The notes beneath the pieces were generated by a model, which worked only from the letters and a program-made list of their open reading frames with translations, made no database searches and was not told the origin of the DNA. 64,000 bases of DNA, taken from contig JAHLEZ010000009.1 of the NCBI GenBank assembly GCA_020726505.1, positions 992,001 to 1,056,000 of the forward strand, written 5' to 3'. Positions 22,699-32,281 of the stretch are shown in pieces. Source of the stretch: Leptodontidium sp. MPI-SDFR-AT-0119 (lineage: Eukaryota; Ascomycota; Leotiomycetes; Helotiales; Leptodontidiaceae). Position 1 is the first letter of the stretch. Each line of letters opens with the position of its first letter. A program made the position numbers and the translations under genes.

Positions 22699-23493
22699 AG
22701 TGCTGATACAGCGACGACCCCCTGCTACTTCGGCGACAACCCCCCCCCCTTGTTTTTCCGAGGGCGGTGACCTAAAATGTCAGCGGTGAGAAAGTGACTT
22801 CCAGCGCCACCTAATTAATCGCGAAATCGCGTACCTTTCTTGAAGCGTACATTGTAAAACATCGTGATTTGAATAATCATCCTTACACACGAATTGCCCT
22901 CACCCAAATGAGGGGACATCTGCGATGCCTAGGATAGCTGGAAATCCTCAATTTAGCGCTGAAATACGTGCTTTCCAAGTCCCAGTAGCATTACAGTTGT
23001 CTAGAGCTATCGTTCCGGACGATGATTGTGACGACCGGCGATGCCTAGAGCCCCATTTCCACCGGCTCCACTTAGTACTTCCCGAATGGGACGTACCGAG
23101 ATTACCATGGTGCTAGACATACCGACCTTTTGTATATAGACCTCTTCTTTCCTTACCTTCTTTCCTCTGTAGTTGTAGATTCTAAGTTGATGCTTGGTAT
23201 CGTCATATGTCTTGTGTTGATATGTGAGGCGTCAGTTACACGTGACTGCCGTCTTTCTAGGGCAAGCGTCACAATGATTTTGTTGTAATCCCAGCAACTT
23301 AGTATTAGTCTCTCTTTTCTAGTTTTAGCATCAGCACGTAAAATGCATCTTAAAGTACTATTACATTGATTTTGGCGGGTGCAACTACTCTAATTTACTG
23401 CCGCAGTACTTACGGGGACACCGTGTTTTCTGCCATAAAAACAAGGGGGGGGTCGTCGCCGAAGTAGCAGGGGGTCGTCGCTGTATCAGCACT
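22699..23493. mobile_element. TIR transposon (non-autonomous) inserted in the transposase gene
   Basis: Left end AGTGCTGATACAGCGACGAC is mirrored at the right end; the inverted repeats are about 57-59 bp (22699-22757 and 23437-23493) and contain a C-run or G-run. CCAAATTTGG flanks both sides (22689-22698, 23494-23503) and serves as target duplication; because it is palindromic, the exact duplication length (8-10 bp) is ambiguous. Subtracting the solo LTR inside it leaves about 543 bp with a short open frame starting at 22925 that I cannot assign. An 8-10 bp duplication suggests a hAT-like or Mutator-like element; this is inference. Confidence 0.7.
23027..23273 (-). mobile_element. Solo LTR, family 2 (247 bp) with ATGAT target-site duplication
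   Basis: Starts TGTGACGACCGG and ends GCAAGCGTCACA. ATGAT flanks it at 23022-23026 and 23274-23278. It is the inverted counterpart of 17421-17669. It sits inside the TIR element at 22699-23493, so it is the youngest insertion of the nest. Confidence 0.9.
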
Positions 23494-23780
23494 CCAAATT
23501 TGGCAGTCTCAACGCATGAGCTGACCCAAAACATAATCAATAGTAAGTTACAAGGTGACCAAGGTCCTACTAATGACCAAACAGCCAATATCGCCCGCTG
23601 CTCTGCGCGTACGATACGCCGCCACCGACGGAATGTCCTCCTGTATGGATCAACGAATGCCCCTTCGAATGGTGCTGGTCGACCCAAAACCTTCACACCT
23701 CCGATGTTGACTGCGCTTTGTGACAAGCTCGCCATCGACCCTTGCGTTGCGATTTGGGTCTTGATTGTAAGGCACATAGA

Positions 23781-24538
23781 CCTGCTTATATATATAGAAG
23801 CCACATCTCATCTGTAAGGCCTGTATCTAATTGATCGTACGGATCAATTAGACTACTCCTACATAGCAAGCAATACGAACTGATTTCCCCCCTATTGTAT
23901 TGACCGTTGTGTAACTCTCTTGTTGTGAAGCCTATGATTGGTTGGACCGAATCCGAACACCTTTTATGCGTCTTAAAGACATGGTCGCTTTCCTTCACAG
24001 CGAGTTCGAAGTCGACGTAATGTAATGAACCCAGTCTGCTAGCCCCTTGGTGGTTAATTACCCTTACCCGTAGCATGCACGAGTGTAGCGGATAATTAAG
24101 AGAGTAAGAGGTGGTTCTATTGAAGATCTAAAGCTAAGTAGGAAAGGAGAAGAGGAAGAAACTCATCGGTAGGTTATACTAGTACAGGCTAGGTTTGAGG
24201 CTACTCCCCTTACAGGTAGCCCGCAAGGCCCGTGAGGAGCCGTAATCATGTGACCCTGAGAGCATGTCCGTGACAAATACAATACTTTCTAGAAAATGTT
24301 ATAAGTTAAGGGAAGTGGCGATTTAAAGATAGTATATAAGTAGATGGTTCCCTAGGACTCTCCAAGAAATAAAGATATTTTCTTAATTCTACATAATAAG
24401 CTTTTCTCCTTTTTCAAAGCAAAAGAATGAAATTCCCCCAGATAAATGGCCTATAATAAGACTTCTATTCCAAGTAACTGAACAACATTCCCGATAATCA
24501 AAAGGCAGCCAAAGAATATTTGTATCGTCTTCTACTAC
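23781..24538. other. Intergenic downstream of the NWD gene
   Basis: No gene called. A minus-strand open frame (23786-24076, 96 codons) has protein-like composition but no recognisable domain. The inverted pair GGATCAATTA / TAATTGATC near 23828-23850 forms a short hairpin. 24090-24538 shows no open frames of note and would contain the NWD 3' UTR. Confidence 0.4.
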
Positions 24539-27500
24539 CTAGTGATTAGATACTTGTAAGTTTAATAATAGCTTGCCGTCGGGTAAGAAGGCGACCGAGT
24601 TAACCGAGCCCGAGTGGCCCTCGAGCGTCTGTAACACCGCGCCCGTAGCCGCATCCCAGAGCCGCACCGTCTTGTCGCTCGAGCTAGATACGACCTGCTT
24701 GCCGTCAGGTGAGAAGGCGACCGAGCTAACCCAGTCCGAGTGGCCCTCGAGCGTCTGTAGCGCCGCGCCCGTAGCCGCGTCCCAGAGCCGTACCGTGTAG
24801 TCGTTCGAGCCAGACACGACCTGCTTGCCGTCGGGTGAGAAGGCGACCGAGCTAACCCAGCCCGAGTGGCCCTCGAGCGTCTGTAGCGCCGCGCCCGTAG
24901 CCGCGTCCCAGAGCCGTACCGTGTAGTCGTGCGAGCCAGACACGACCTGCTTGCCGTCGGGTGAGAAGGCGACTGAGCTAACCAAGTCCGAGTGGCCCTC
25001 GAGCGTTTGTAGCGCCGCGCCCGTAGCCGCGTCCCAGAGCCGTACTGTCTCGTCGCCCGAGCCAGACACGACTTGCTTACCGTCAGGTGAGAAGGCGACC
25101 GAGCTAACCCAGTCCGAGTGGCCCTCGAGTGTCTGTAGCGCCGCGCTCGTAGCCGCGTCCCAGAGCCGCACCGTCTCGCCGTACGAGCCAGATACGACCT
25201 GCTTGCCGTCAGGTGAGAAGGCGACCGAGGTAACCCAGCTTAAGTGGCCCTCGAGCGTTTGTAGCGCCGCGCCCGTAGCCGCGTCCCAGAGCCGTACCGT
25301 GTCGTCGTGCGAGCCAGACACGACCTACTTGCCGTCAGGTGAGAAGGCGACCGAGGTAACCCAGCTTGAGTGGCCCTTGAGCGTTTGTAGCGCCGCGCCC
25401 GTAGCCGCATCCCAGAGCCGTACCGTCTCGTCGCCCGAGCCAGACACGACCTGCTTACCGTCAGGTGAGAAGGCGACCGAGCTAACCCAGTCCGAGTGGC
25501 CCTCGAGCGTCTGTAGCGTCGCGCCCGTAGCCGCGTCCCAGAGCCGCACCGTCTTGTCGTGCGAGCCAGACACGACCTGCTTGCCGTCAGGTGAGAAGGC
25601 GACCGAGTTAACCGAGCTTGAGTGGCCCTCGAGCGTCTGTAGCGCCGCGCCCGTAGCCGCGTCCCAGAGCCGCACCGTCTTGTCGCCCGAGCCAGATACG
25701 ACCTGCTTGCCGTCGGGTGAGAAGGCGACCGAGTTAACCCAGTCCGAGTGGCCCTCGAGCGTCTGTAATGCAGCGTTCCAGTTTGTTTGTACTTTCGGTT
25801 TCCTTTGGATCCAAGGTGGGATATCCTTCTCGAATGTATTTCGAATAATACTTGCTGTTGGGGCAAAGATAAGAGCGGAAGAATAGAGCTGGAGGGGCGA
25901 CGAGTCAACTATTGAGCGGTAGCTGAGTAAAAATCGGTAAGCATCGTAAAGAAAGTCCGTCAACTTGCTGTTCTCAGGTGTCTAATTTGGAGTTAGTGAG
26001 GAACAAGTCTAATAGCTGACTATGACTTACGTTAAAGAGAGCTCGTAAGGTAATAATCATAGTCACACCTTCTGAAATCCTGTCCATCCAGCTCAAGGCC
26101 TCGAACCAGTGTAGGAGATGTTCGTGCAAAAAGTCAAGCACAGCCTGCCCATCAGAAAATTGGCTATTGCTTTTTTCCACATGGTACACCCAGTACCGAC
26201 AGGCGTATTGGACCTCAGGCGATAGGTGTTCATCCACGACCTGACGTCCGACATCAGAACGGGCCACCCCAGGCTCGTTCAAATTGCAACAATCTTTTCT
26301 CAGAGACCCTTTACGCAACATGAGCTTAAGACATCTCACAGCTATCATCTTGTGCATTTCCTCTTGGTCTACTGAGAACCAGTTCTTTTTTTTGTCCTGT
26401 TTCTTCTCGGGATCTAAGAGAAACTCGGTGAAGGAGAGATGGAAAACGCTGACTGGCACTAGGTCGCTCTCAGGTATTCGGAGAACCGAACGCAAACGCT
26501 CTAATCGGAGCCTGATTGTCTCGGTATCTATGTCGAGGAGGCTTGTAAGTGCTTGAATTGAAAGCGGTTCAGCAAGTATAACAATTGTCCCTACTAGCCT
26601 GTGAAACTCTTTCTTGAGCACTTCTCTCTGCGAGCCTCGAGGCAGCTGTTCGAACACCGTAGTATACATAATATCGAGCTGTTCGAGTTGTGATATCTTG
26701 CCTGCTAGTCCGGACCTTTTTAAAGTTTCCAACTGCTTTCTCGCCGGCTGGTCTTCATCCTCAAGGAATCGACAAAGTGTGAAAGCACAGATGAATAAAG
26801 GGACAGCCATGCGGACCAAATCTTGAGTAGATTCTCCTCCGGGCCAGTTTGGATGGTCTGGTACTCGGTTGGCTCTTATAGCAACCAACTCGTGCCGCAC
26901 ATAATTAGAAATGTCCTGCTCGGTATTCAAGAAGTCGTCTAAAACAACATCGCGATGCTGAATACTCTTAAATCCCTGACGGATCCGATCTTCCGGTCTG
27001 CTGGTAAGAAAGAACCGTAGACATACTTTCTTTACTTCGGTCGCTCTCGCAAGCAATCGGAGGATGTCAGGGATGAGTTGATCTTGCTCGCATTCGTCTA
27101 ACGCATCGATAACAATAACGACAGTTTTACCATCTGTTGTGACTGTTTCAAGCGGTTGAAGAATGAATTTCTCAAATTGCCGTTCGAAACTCTGGCCCGA
27201 TACATCAAAATCGCCGCGGATTCCTTTTTCGAGGGATTCTACGACCTCAGGAAGACTATATGTCAATTGGTGGGCGATAGTCGTAAAAAGTAAACGTGCG
27301 TTACCACGCTCTCCAGGACCACGCATGAAGAAGAAGCTTGCTCCCAATTGGCCGTTTTCGTCGAATCTACGAGCAACTGTGCGAGAGATCGTTGACTTGC
27401 CCGTTCCTGCCATGCCATTTAGCCAGAATATGCATTCTCCGATCGGGTTATTTGCCCATTCGTCGATTCGGAGCATCAGATCCACCCGAGTATCTTTCAG

Positions 27501-28697
27501 GCATTCTCGCTCTGATTTTTCGTCATTTTTCTGGGAGTCAAACCTAGCTCCAGTTGCGAATGGCAGCTTAGATAAGGCAAGGTCGCTCAGGACCATGCTC
27601 ACGGAATCGTTGAGATCCGTCAGGATTTTCAGCTTGTCCAACATGCGCGCAGCGAGATTGCGGTCGCAGCCGCTCGCCTCATCCTCAACTTCCGATGCAA
27701 GGTTGCTACATCTAGTTTCAAATGTGCTCAGATCTGTATCTCCCCAAAATGCGTCACAGCTGCGTGCTAGAAGACCCTTTCCGGACCACAGGATGGCTTC
27801 AGCTAAGAACTCAAGTATAAGCACTTCCAGGCGGATCAATGCTGTCACTAGATTATCTCGAGCTTGCCCTGCCGAAGTCTGGACCAAAAGTTCGTAGTAC
27901 ACGAGCATGCGGTGCCCTATAAACAGTGTCATATTGAGACCTGACAGCAATGCAGTCACTTGCCGTTGCTCGGTCGTGGCGATTTCAAGTACGACCCGTA
28001 CTGCCGCCCAAGGAAGAGCTGCATGTAGCGGATCAGCGCTGACAGCAACGTCAAGGACGGACTTGAATCGATCCAGCCATTTCACAACCTTCTCGGCTAC
28101 ATCTCGAGCTCGCACCTCACGCTTCCCGACCTTGCAGACCCATGGTTTGCCACTGCACACTTCCTGTTTCTTTTTTGCTTCATTCAATGCTGAATCGAGC
28201 ACCGATCTTGTATCCGCATTGCTAGACGAAGTATGTATGTTCAGAACGTCGCGTTGTTGTGGCTTGAGCTGCTCTAACGCTTTCTCCAAGACATGTGCGC
28301 TAGGATTATTGGATTGTAGCGAGACGGGCTGTGTTGTCGACCCCTGGGCATCTATTAGCGCTGGTACATAAGTTGCTGGAGCTAGGTTTGATAGGACGGA
28401 TACCTTTGGAGCTTGATGTGCGGTGGGAGCACTAGGGGTAGGAGTAGGAGTAGCAGCTACCGAGACCGCAGCAGTATGTGCACCAGGTAGTGGACTGGCA
28501 GCTGGGGGAATAGTTGTAGCATGCAGATTAGTCGCTTGAGCAGAATTGGATGGATCAGATCCAGCCAACGTCATTGGCGGAAGAGGAGTTTTTGACGTCC
28601 CGAGCGGCGTCGTAATAGGATTAGATGCGGCGGTCGTAGAGTCAGGGGCTTTTCTTCTTCGAGAAGGCAAGTGCAGCATCTTCCGAATTTGATCCAT
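24539..28697 (-). CDS. NACHT-WD40 (NWD) NLR protein, interrupted by an in-frame stop
   Basis: Exon 1 is 26031-28697 and exon 2 is 24539-25981, joined over a 49-nt intron (GTAAGT...TTAG) in phase 0. Residues 1-140 are Pro/Thr/Ala-rich. Residues about 145-370 match the N-terminal domain of fungal NWD NACHT-NTPases. The NACHT ATPase follows, with P-loop GMAGTGKST near residue 432 and Walker B VVIVIDALDEC near 529. After a helical region come ten 42-residue WD40 repeats that are almost identical. In repeat 4 a CAG codon reads TAG (25325-25327), so translation would end at 1107 residues; read through, the protein would have 1369. Fungal NWD proteins of this type act in heterokaryon incompatibility or non-self sensing, with the WD40 face as sensor. 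The ligand and the downstream effector are not evident; no HET or HeLo domain was seen at the N-terminus. Confidence 0.85.
24580..25775 (-). repeat. 126-bp coding tandem repeat (WD40 array)
   Basis: Nine full repeats and one truncated repeat, 126 bp each, encode the consensus EGHSDWVSSVAFSPDGKQVV then SGSGDETVRLWDAATGA. Most variation is in two clusters: after EGH (SDW, SSS, SGW, LSW, SDL) and after SGS (GDK, HDK, YGE, NDY, HDY). These clusters fall at the loop positions known as hypervariable in HET-E/HNWD-type proteins. The near-identity elsewhere indicates continuing recombination among repeats. Confidence 0.9.
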
Positions 28698-28869
28698 ATC
28701 GTCGCGTCAATATCTGGTTGCCACCAAGCTCGGACTTTGACAGGAGGGAACAAGACTAGGTGAGGCTCAATTCTACGGCGCACGGGCCTCGGGGACATGC
28801 CACTTAGCCTTTTTGAACGATGGCAGCGTCAACGAGAGTGTTGATCGAAGGTGCATCACTCCCCAGAAT

Positions 28870-29057
28870 GGCGCCAAACCTTGCAGAATCGCAGCATGCG
28901 CAGATTCGCGACATGATCCTTAGTAACTGTCCTCCTGCTGAAATAGCTGACATCGTAGGTTGCAGTGAGCGTTCTGTGTTTGCGATACAGTCAAACCTTC
29001 GTCATTTTAGCTCTACGAAAGCCCCTTCGAATGGTATCGGACGGCCCCGAAGAGATA
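28870..29057 (+). pseudogene. Tc1/mariner transposase N-terminal fragment
   Basis: From ATG at 28872 the frame reads MAPNLAESQHAQIRDMIL, a helix-turn-helix block (AEIADIVGCSERSVFAIQ) and APSNGIGRPRR. It then breaks into the direct-repeat sequence that also occurs at 20953. This matches the N-terminal DNA-binding part of the transposase broken at 22683-23780, but is a different copy. No catalytic domain follows. It lies about 170 bp upstream of the NWD start on the opposite strand, so it is within the likely promoter region of the NLR gene. Confidence 0.7.
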
Positions 29058-29106
29058 TCTATAGCTATCCTCCCTCCCTCCATCCCCGCATCATGCCATG
29101 AACTCT
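29051..29106 (+). repeat. Direct repeat copy B (about 56 bp)
   Basis: Partner of 20953-21008 in the same orientation with about two mismatches. It begins exactly where the transposase fragment loses similarity, so it marks a junction. Confidence 0.75.
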
Positions 29107-30470
29107 AGTCCTCGTGATCCAGTTCCTCTCTTGACGCTAAAATTGCAGTGTTTTTTTCCGCTTCAGGGCGAGACCTTGTAAGGTTCGAACGGGTCTGGCC
29201 TGGCAGCTAGGTGACCTTATGCAAGGTGTTTTCTGTCGCCAAATGGGGTAGGTACAGTAGGAAAAAAAATTTGCAGGGAGACGGACGCGGGGCTCGGGCT
29301 CGCAGCCTTGCGGATTTGCAAGTGCAGCTTGGTCGGGGACGAGGGGGGGGTTAGGCGGGTGGGGGACGAGATCGATCGCCCGTGGCAACGGAACAGGCCA
29401 CAACAACAAACACCCCCCTTTTCAAAAGTAAACATGGGAGAGAGACAACAGACCCACAATGCAAAACAAAGATCACGTAGACAGAAAGAAGTATTTTATT
29501 TTAATCGTTTCGTTTGTATTTGATTCCTATGCTATTGCTAACTAATTTGAAAGAGAGTTTCATCCCCATCCCGTGTGAAGCTGTTCAGAAGAAGTAAAGA
29601 TTGCTTGCTCACCCAAGCTTCCTTCCCCCCATACTAAGCCTCCCAAAGCAAAAAGAATCCCCCCCTCCCTCCCTTCGGAAACAAGTAAACATCTTTTTTT
29701 TGACCCCTTTCATACACCCCTCCAACCAACCATCCAGAGGAACCTAGGAAACCACCCCAAGTAGACAAGCCCAAGTCAACCACCATGTGTGTGTGACGAA
29801 CCAAGGGAATGAATACAAGAAGATGATTCAAGAAGGGAATCGATCCATGTCCGCGTGATGTATGTATGAGAGAGAGAGAAGCCAAAGAGGAAAACAACAA
29901 CAAAGCGCGCATTTTTTTATTTATTTTATTTTATTTTTGGTGATAAGAAACCCAGGGGATAGAACAAGCAACCCTATGCTTTGCAGAAACATCCTTACTG
30001 TCACTGACCCCCTGGTGCAAAACCCCTCTGAATGCCCAATGAAGGTATGTCAAGAGAAAATACAACCAGAAAGTCAAGGAAGAAAAGTAACTGCCATGCA
30101 AAGTGAAACCTTTCCAGAAAAGCAAGCAAACGATCTTCCATGACACAGCAAGAAGCAGTGTGTTGATGCGAGGTAGGCAGCGCAAGGAAGGGGAAGAAGG
30201 TGTGCTTGAAGAAGTTGAGGACGTGTGAAGACCGATTGATGTTGACAAGTGCGTAGAAGACGATGAGGGTTGACGTGGGTCTTCCGCACATAGCAAGATC
30301 AGAGACAGCGCAAGGGGAAGAAGGTGTGCTTGAAGAAGTTGAGGAGGTGTGAAGACCGATTGATGTTGACAAGTGGGTAGAAGACGATGAGGGTTGTCAT
30401 TGCTCTCTGTGCTGAGTTTTGATGGTTTTTCTAGCCCGAGATGGCCATTTCAACAAGCAAATCGGTTGCA
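29107..30470. other. Intergenic between the NLR gene and the HMG-box gene
   Basis: No gene recognised. The stretch has long purine-rich runs (29830-29930), a G-run near 29341 and polypyrimidine tracts, typical of UTR or spacer DNA. Several open frames overlap on both strands without protein-like features. The right third carries a short duplication (separate entry) and probably includes the 3' UTR of the HMG-box gene. APN2, the usual MAT neighbour on this side, is not here. Confidence 0.45.
30187..30398. repeat. Direct duplication of about 90 bp, offset 124 bp
   Basis: GGGAAGAAGGTGTGCTTGAA recurs at about 30191 and 30315, and similarity continues through GACCGATTGATGTTGACAAG and GACGATGAGGGTTG in both copies. 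They differ at a few positions (for example GAGGACGTG versus GAGGAGGTG). It lies just beyond the stop codon of the HMG-box gene. Confidence 0.8.
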
Positions 30471-31907
30471 CTAGTATGCAGCCTCTAGGAAACTGTAGTA
30501 ATCATGTCCTGGAAGGTCATGGTCGAACTTCTCGAGATCGGTAGCAAAGGCCGAGCAATCGAAGTTGGCAAGGCGGGCCAGGTTGTCCTCGAAACCAACA
30601 GCCTCCTCGTTCAATACGGTGCCCAGGTTGCTGTTGTAGCTAGCCATGGTGTTGCCTGTATCAAGGTTGTAGTGTCCATCAACTGCATGAGCTTGATCAG
30701 AGAAGAAGAAGCTTCCGGAATCACCGGTACCAGAAGCAACCTGGCCAGCGGAGTCGAAGTCACCCTGAATACCAACATCGGAGGCAGCTTGACCGTCAAC
30801 GTTGAATCCATCTTGGACAACCATACCCGAGACATCTTGACCAGTGTACTTGAAATCAGGACCGGGGAAGTCATTGAATTCTTGGATGTTGAAGGTGTCA
30901 TCATTGCCGCCGGCATCCTCGTCGTGATCAGCTTGGAGTAGGACCATGATCTTCTTGGCGTTGCGTCTCTTGATCTCGCTCGACTTTCGGGGCTTGACCT
31001 TGTAGTTACCGTAGAGAGCAGTGTGTTCAGCCTTCTTGGACTTTGCAAGATCCTTGAAGAACTTTCCAACCTCAGTCTCCTTGTCTACAGCCCATAGACC
31101 AGCGATGATCTTAGCTATTGACTGTCAGCTTCTATACGTGGTAGACAGGGGAGATTAACTCACAGATCTCACAGGCATGTTCGTGGGGGTTTGCCTTCTT
31201 TACCTCCTCGTAGCGGGCCTTCAAGTACAAGACCCAAGAATTCTCAGGCTTGGGGATCTCATTCCTCTTAGCCCGAGAGACTTGCTTGAGTCGCTCGTAG
31301 GCAGGAGCATCACCACCGATAGTAGCAATGTGGTAAGCGGTATTGGCAGAACCGAAGGGGTTTGGGTCGATGCTCTGGACATCAAGGGCATTGAAGGGGT
31401 AGAACTGGCAGACGACCTTGAGACCAGCAACAGATTTCTCATCTTCCTCGTCCTTAACCTCTCCAACGCGGAAGCCCTTGTTGGGTAATAGGTGGACGAA
31501 GATAGTACGATGGAGGGCATGGCTAGAGAAGGGAATTAGTATGCGATAATAAGGTGACTGTGAAGGACTTACGCGACTTGCTCTGCGAGAATCTCGACTG
31601 GGGTAGTCATATCGCGGACAGTGGCAGCGGGTAGAAGATAGATAAGCTTCTCGAGCAGCATGAGCTTTGTGTGCTTGACAATGACCTTGAGGATCTCATG
31701 AGGGTGCGACTGGAGGAAATTTTGCTCGAACCAAAGACGGGCAGGGTAAACCTTCGTCTTCAATTGACCTGAGAAGATACCATATTCCTCTGGGCTGCTG
31801 ACTTCGCGACAGAATTGAGTGGCGCAGAAATCAATGAAAGCCTTCTTGGTCCAGGCGGAGTTGGGCGCAACGCACATCGCGTTCGGCGAGCCACGTTGCA
31901 TAGCCAT
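30471..31907 (-). CDS. MAT1-1-3: HMG-box mating-type protein (MAT1-1-3-like)
   Basis: Exons 31573-31907, 31164-31522 and 30471-31114 sum to 445 codons plus stop; both introns are GT-AG. The HMG box spans about residues 203-285, starting ENSWVLYLKARYEEVKKANP, continuing EISKIIAGLWAV, and ending KPRKSSEIKRR, the basic tail typical of MAT HMG boxes. The second intron splits the Ser codon of EIS (T|CT), a position at which MAT HMG genes commonly have an intron. About 200 residues precede the box, longer than usual. The tail after it is acidic and Gly/Asp-rich, likely an activation region. It should be a nuclear DNA-binding regulator of mating. With an alpha-box gene alongside, MAT1-1-3 is the natural name; MAT1-2-1 in a homothallic arrangement is the alternative. 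The gene starts 374 bp from the divergent gene at 32282. Confidence 0.85.
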
Positions 31908-32281
31908 TGCGGTGTTGCTCGTGAGCGATGTAGGATGAGGAGCCTCGATGGCTGATGGCGGTGGTGATTGTGACGGTAGCTGAGATTGAGACTGGGATGC
32001 AAGTGTGCGTCGTTGATTATCTCAACGAAGAAGTTGTGGGATGTATTTGGGAGGAAGAATTTTGGGGAGATTTCCTCCGTGGGGAATATATAGTTGTGTT
32101 GACGCTAGCGTCATTTTCTCGCCTAGGCATTCACCACCTGTGCTGCTCACCTTTAAAGGTCCGAAGATTGTGCGCAGCACCTCAACTTTGGAACATCAAA
32201 ACCAGTCAATATTCTTCAACACAGTCTGCTCGATACCAGAGATATTGTCAGTCTTTCTGAATTTCCAAGAGCATCGCAGCC

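Larger units (their letters stand above)
22683..23780 (+). pseudogene. Tc1/mariner-type transposase 5' end, interrupted by another transposon
   Basis: ATGGCACCAAATTTGG at 22683 encodes MAPNL, the same start as the transposase fragment at 28872 (MAPNLAESQHA). The frame stops at the inserted element but resumes at 23494 as PNLAVSTHELTQ, followed by a helix-turn-helix region (IARCSARTIRRHRRNV), APSNGAGRPKTFTPPMLTAL and a loss of similarity after about 23745. Removing the insertion and one copy of its flanking duplication restores a continuous start. Only the DNA-binding N-terminus remains; no DDE domain was seen. A RIP signature is weak here. Confidence 0.7.

Noticed and set aside
24573..25886. 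Long plus-strand frames of 75-311 codons across the WD40 array
   Set aside because: They are antisense readings of a 126-bp coding repeat, so they stay open by repetition and carry no fungal protein features.
24539..29106. Starship-type giant mobile element
   Set aside because: No tyrosine recombinase (DUF3435-like) captain was seen; the direct repeats alone are not enough.
30471..31907. Calling the HMG gene MAT1-2-1 and the strain homothallic
   Set aside because: An HMG gene next to an alpha-box gene is the normal MAT1-1 arrangement (MAT1-1-3); the sequence alone does not require homothallism.
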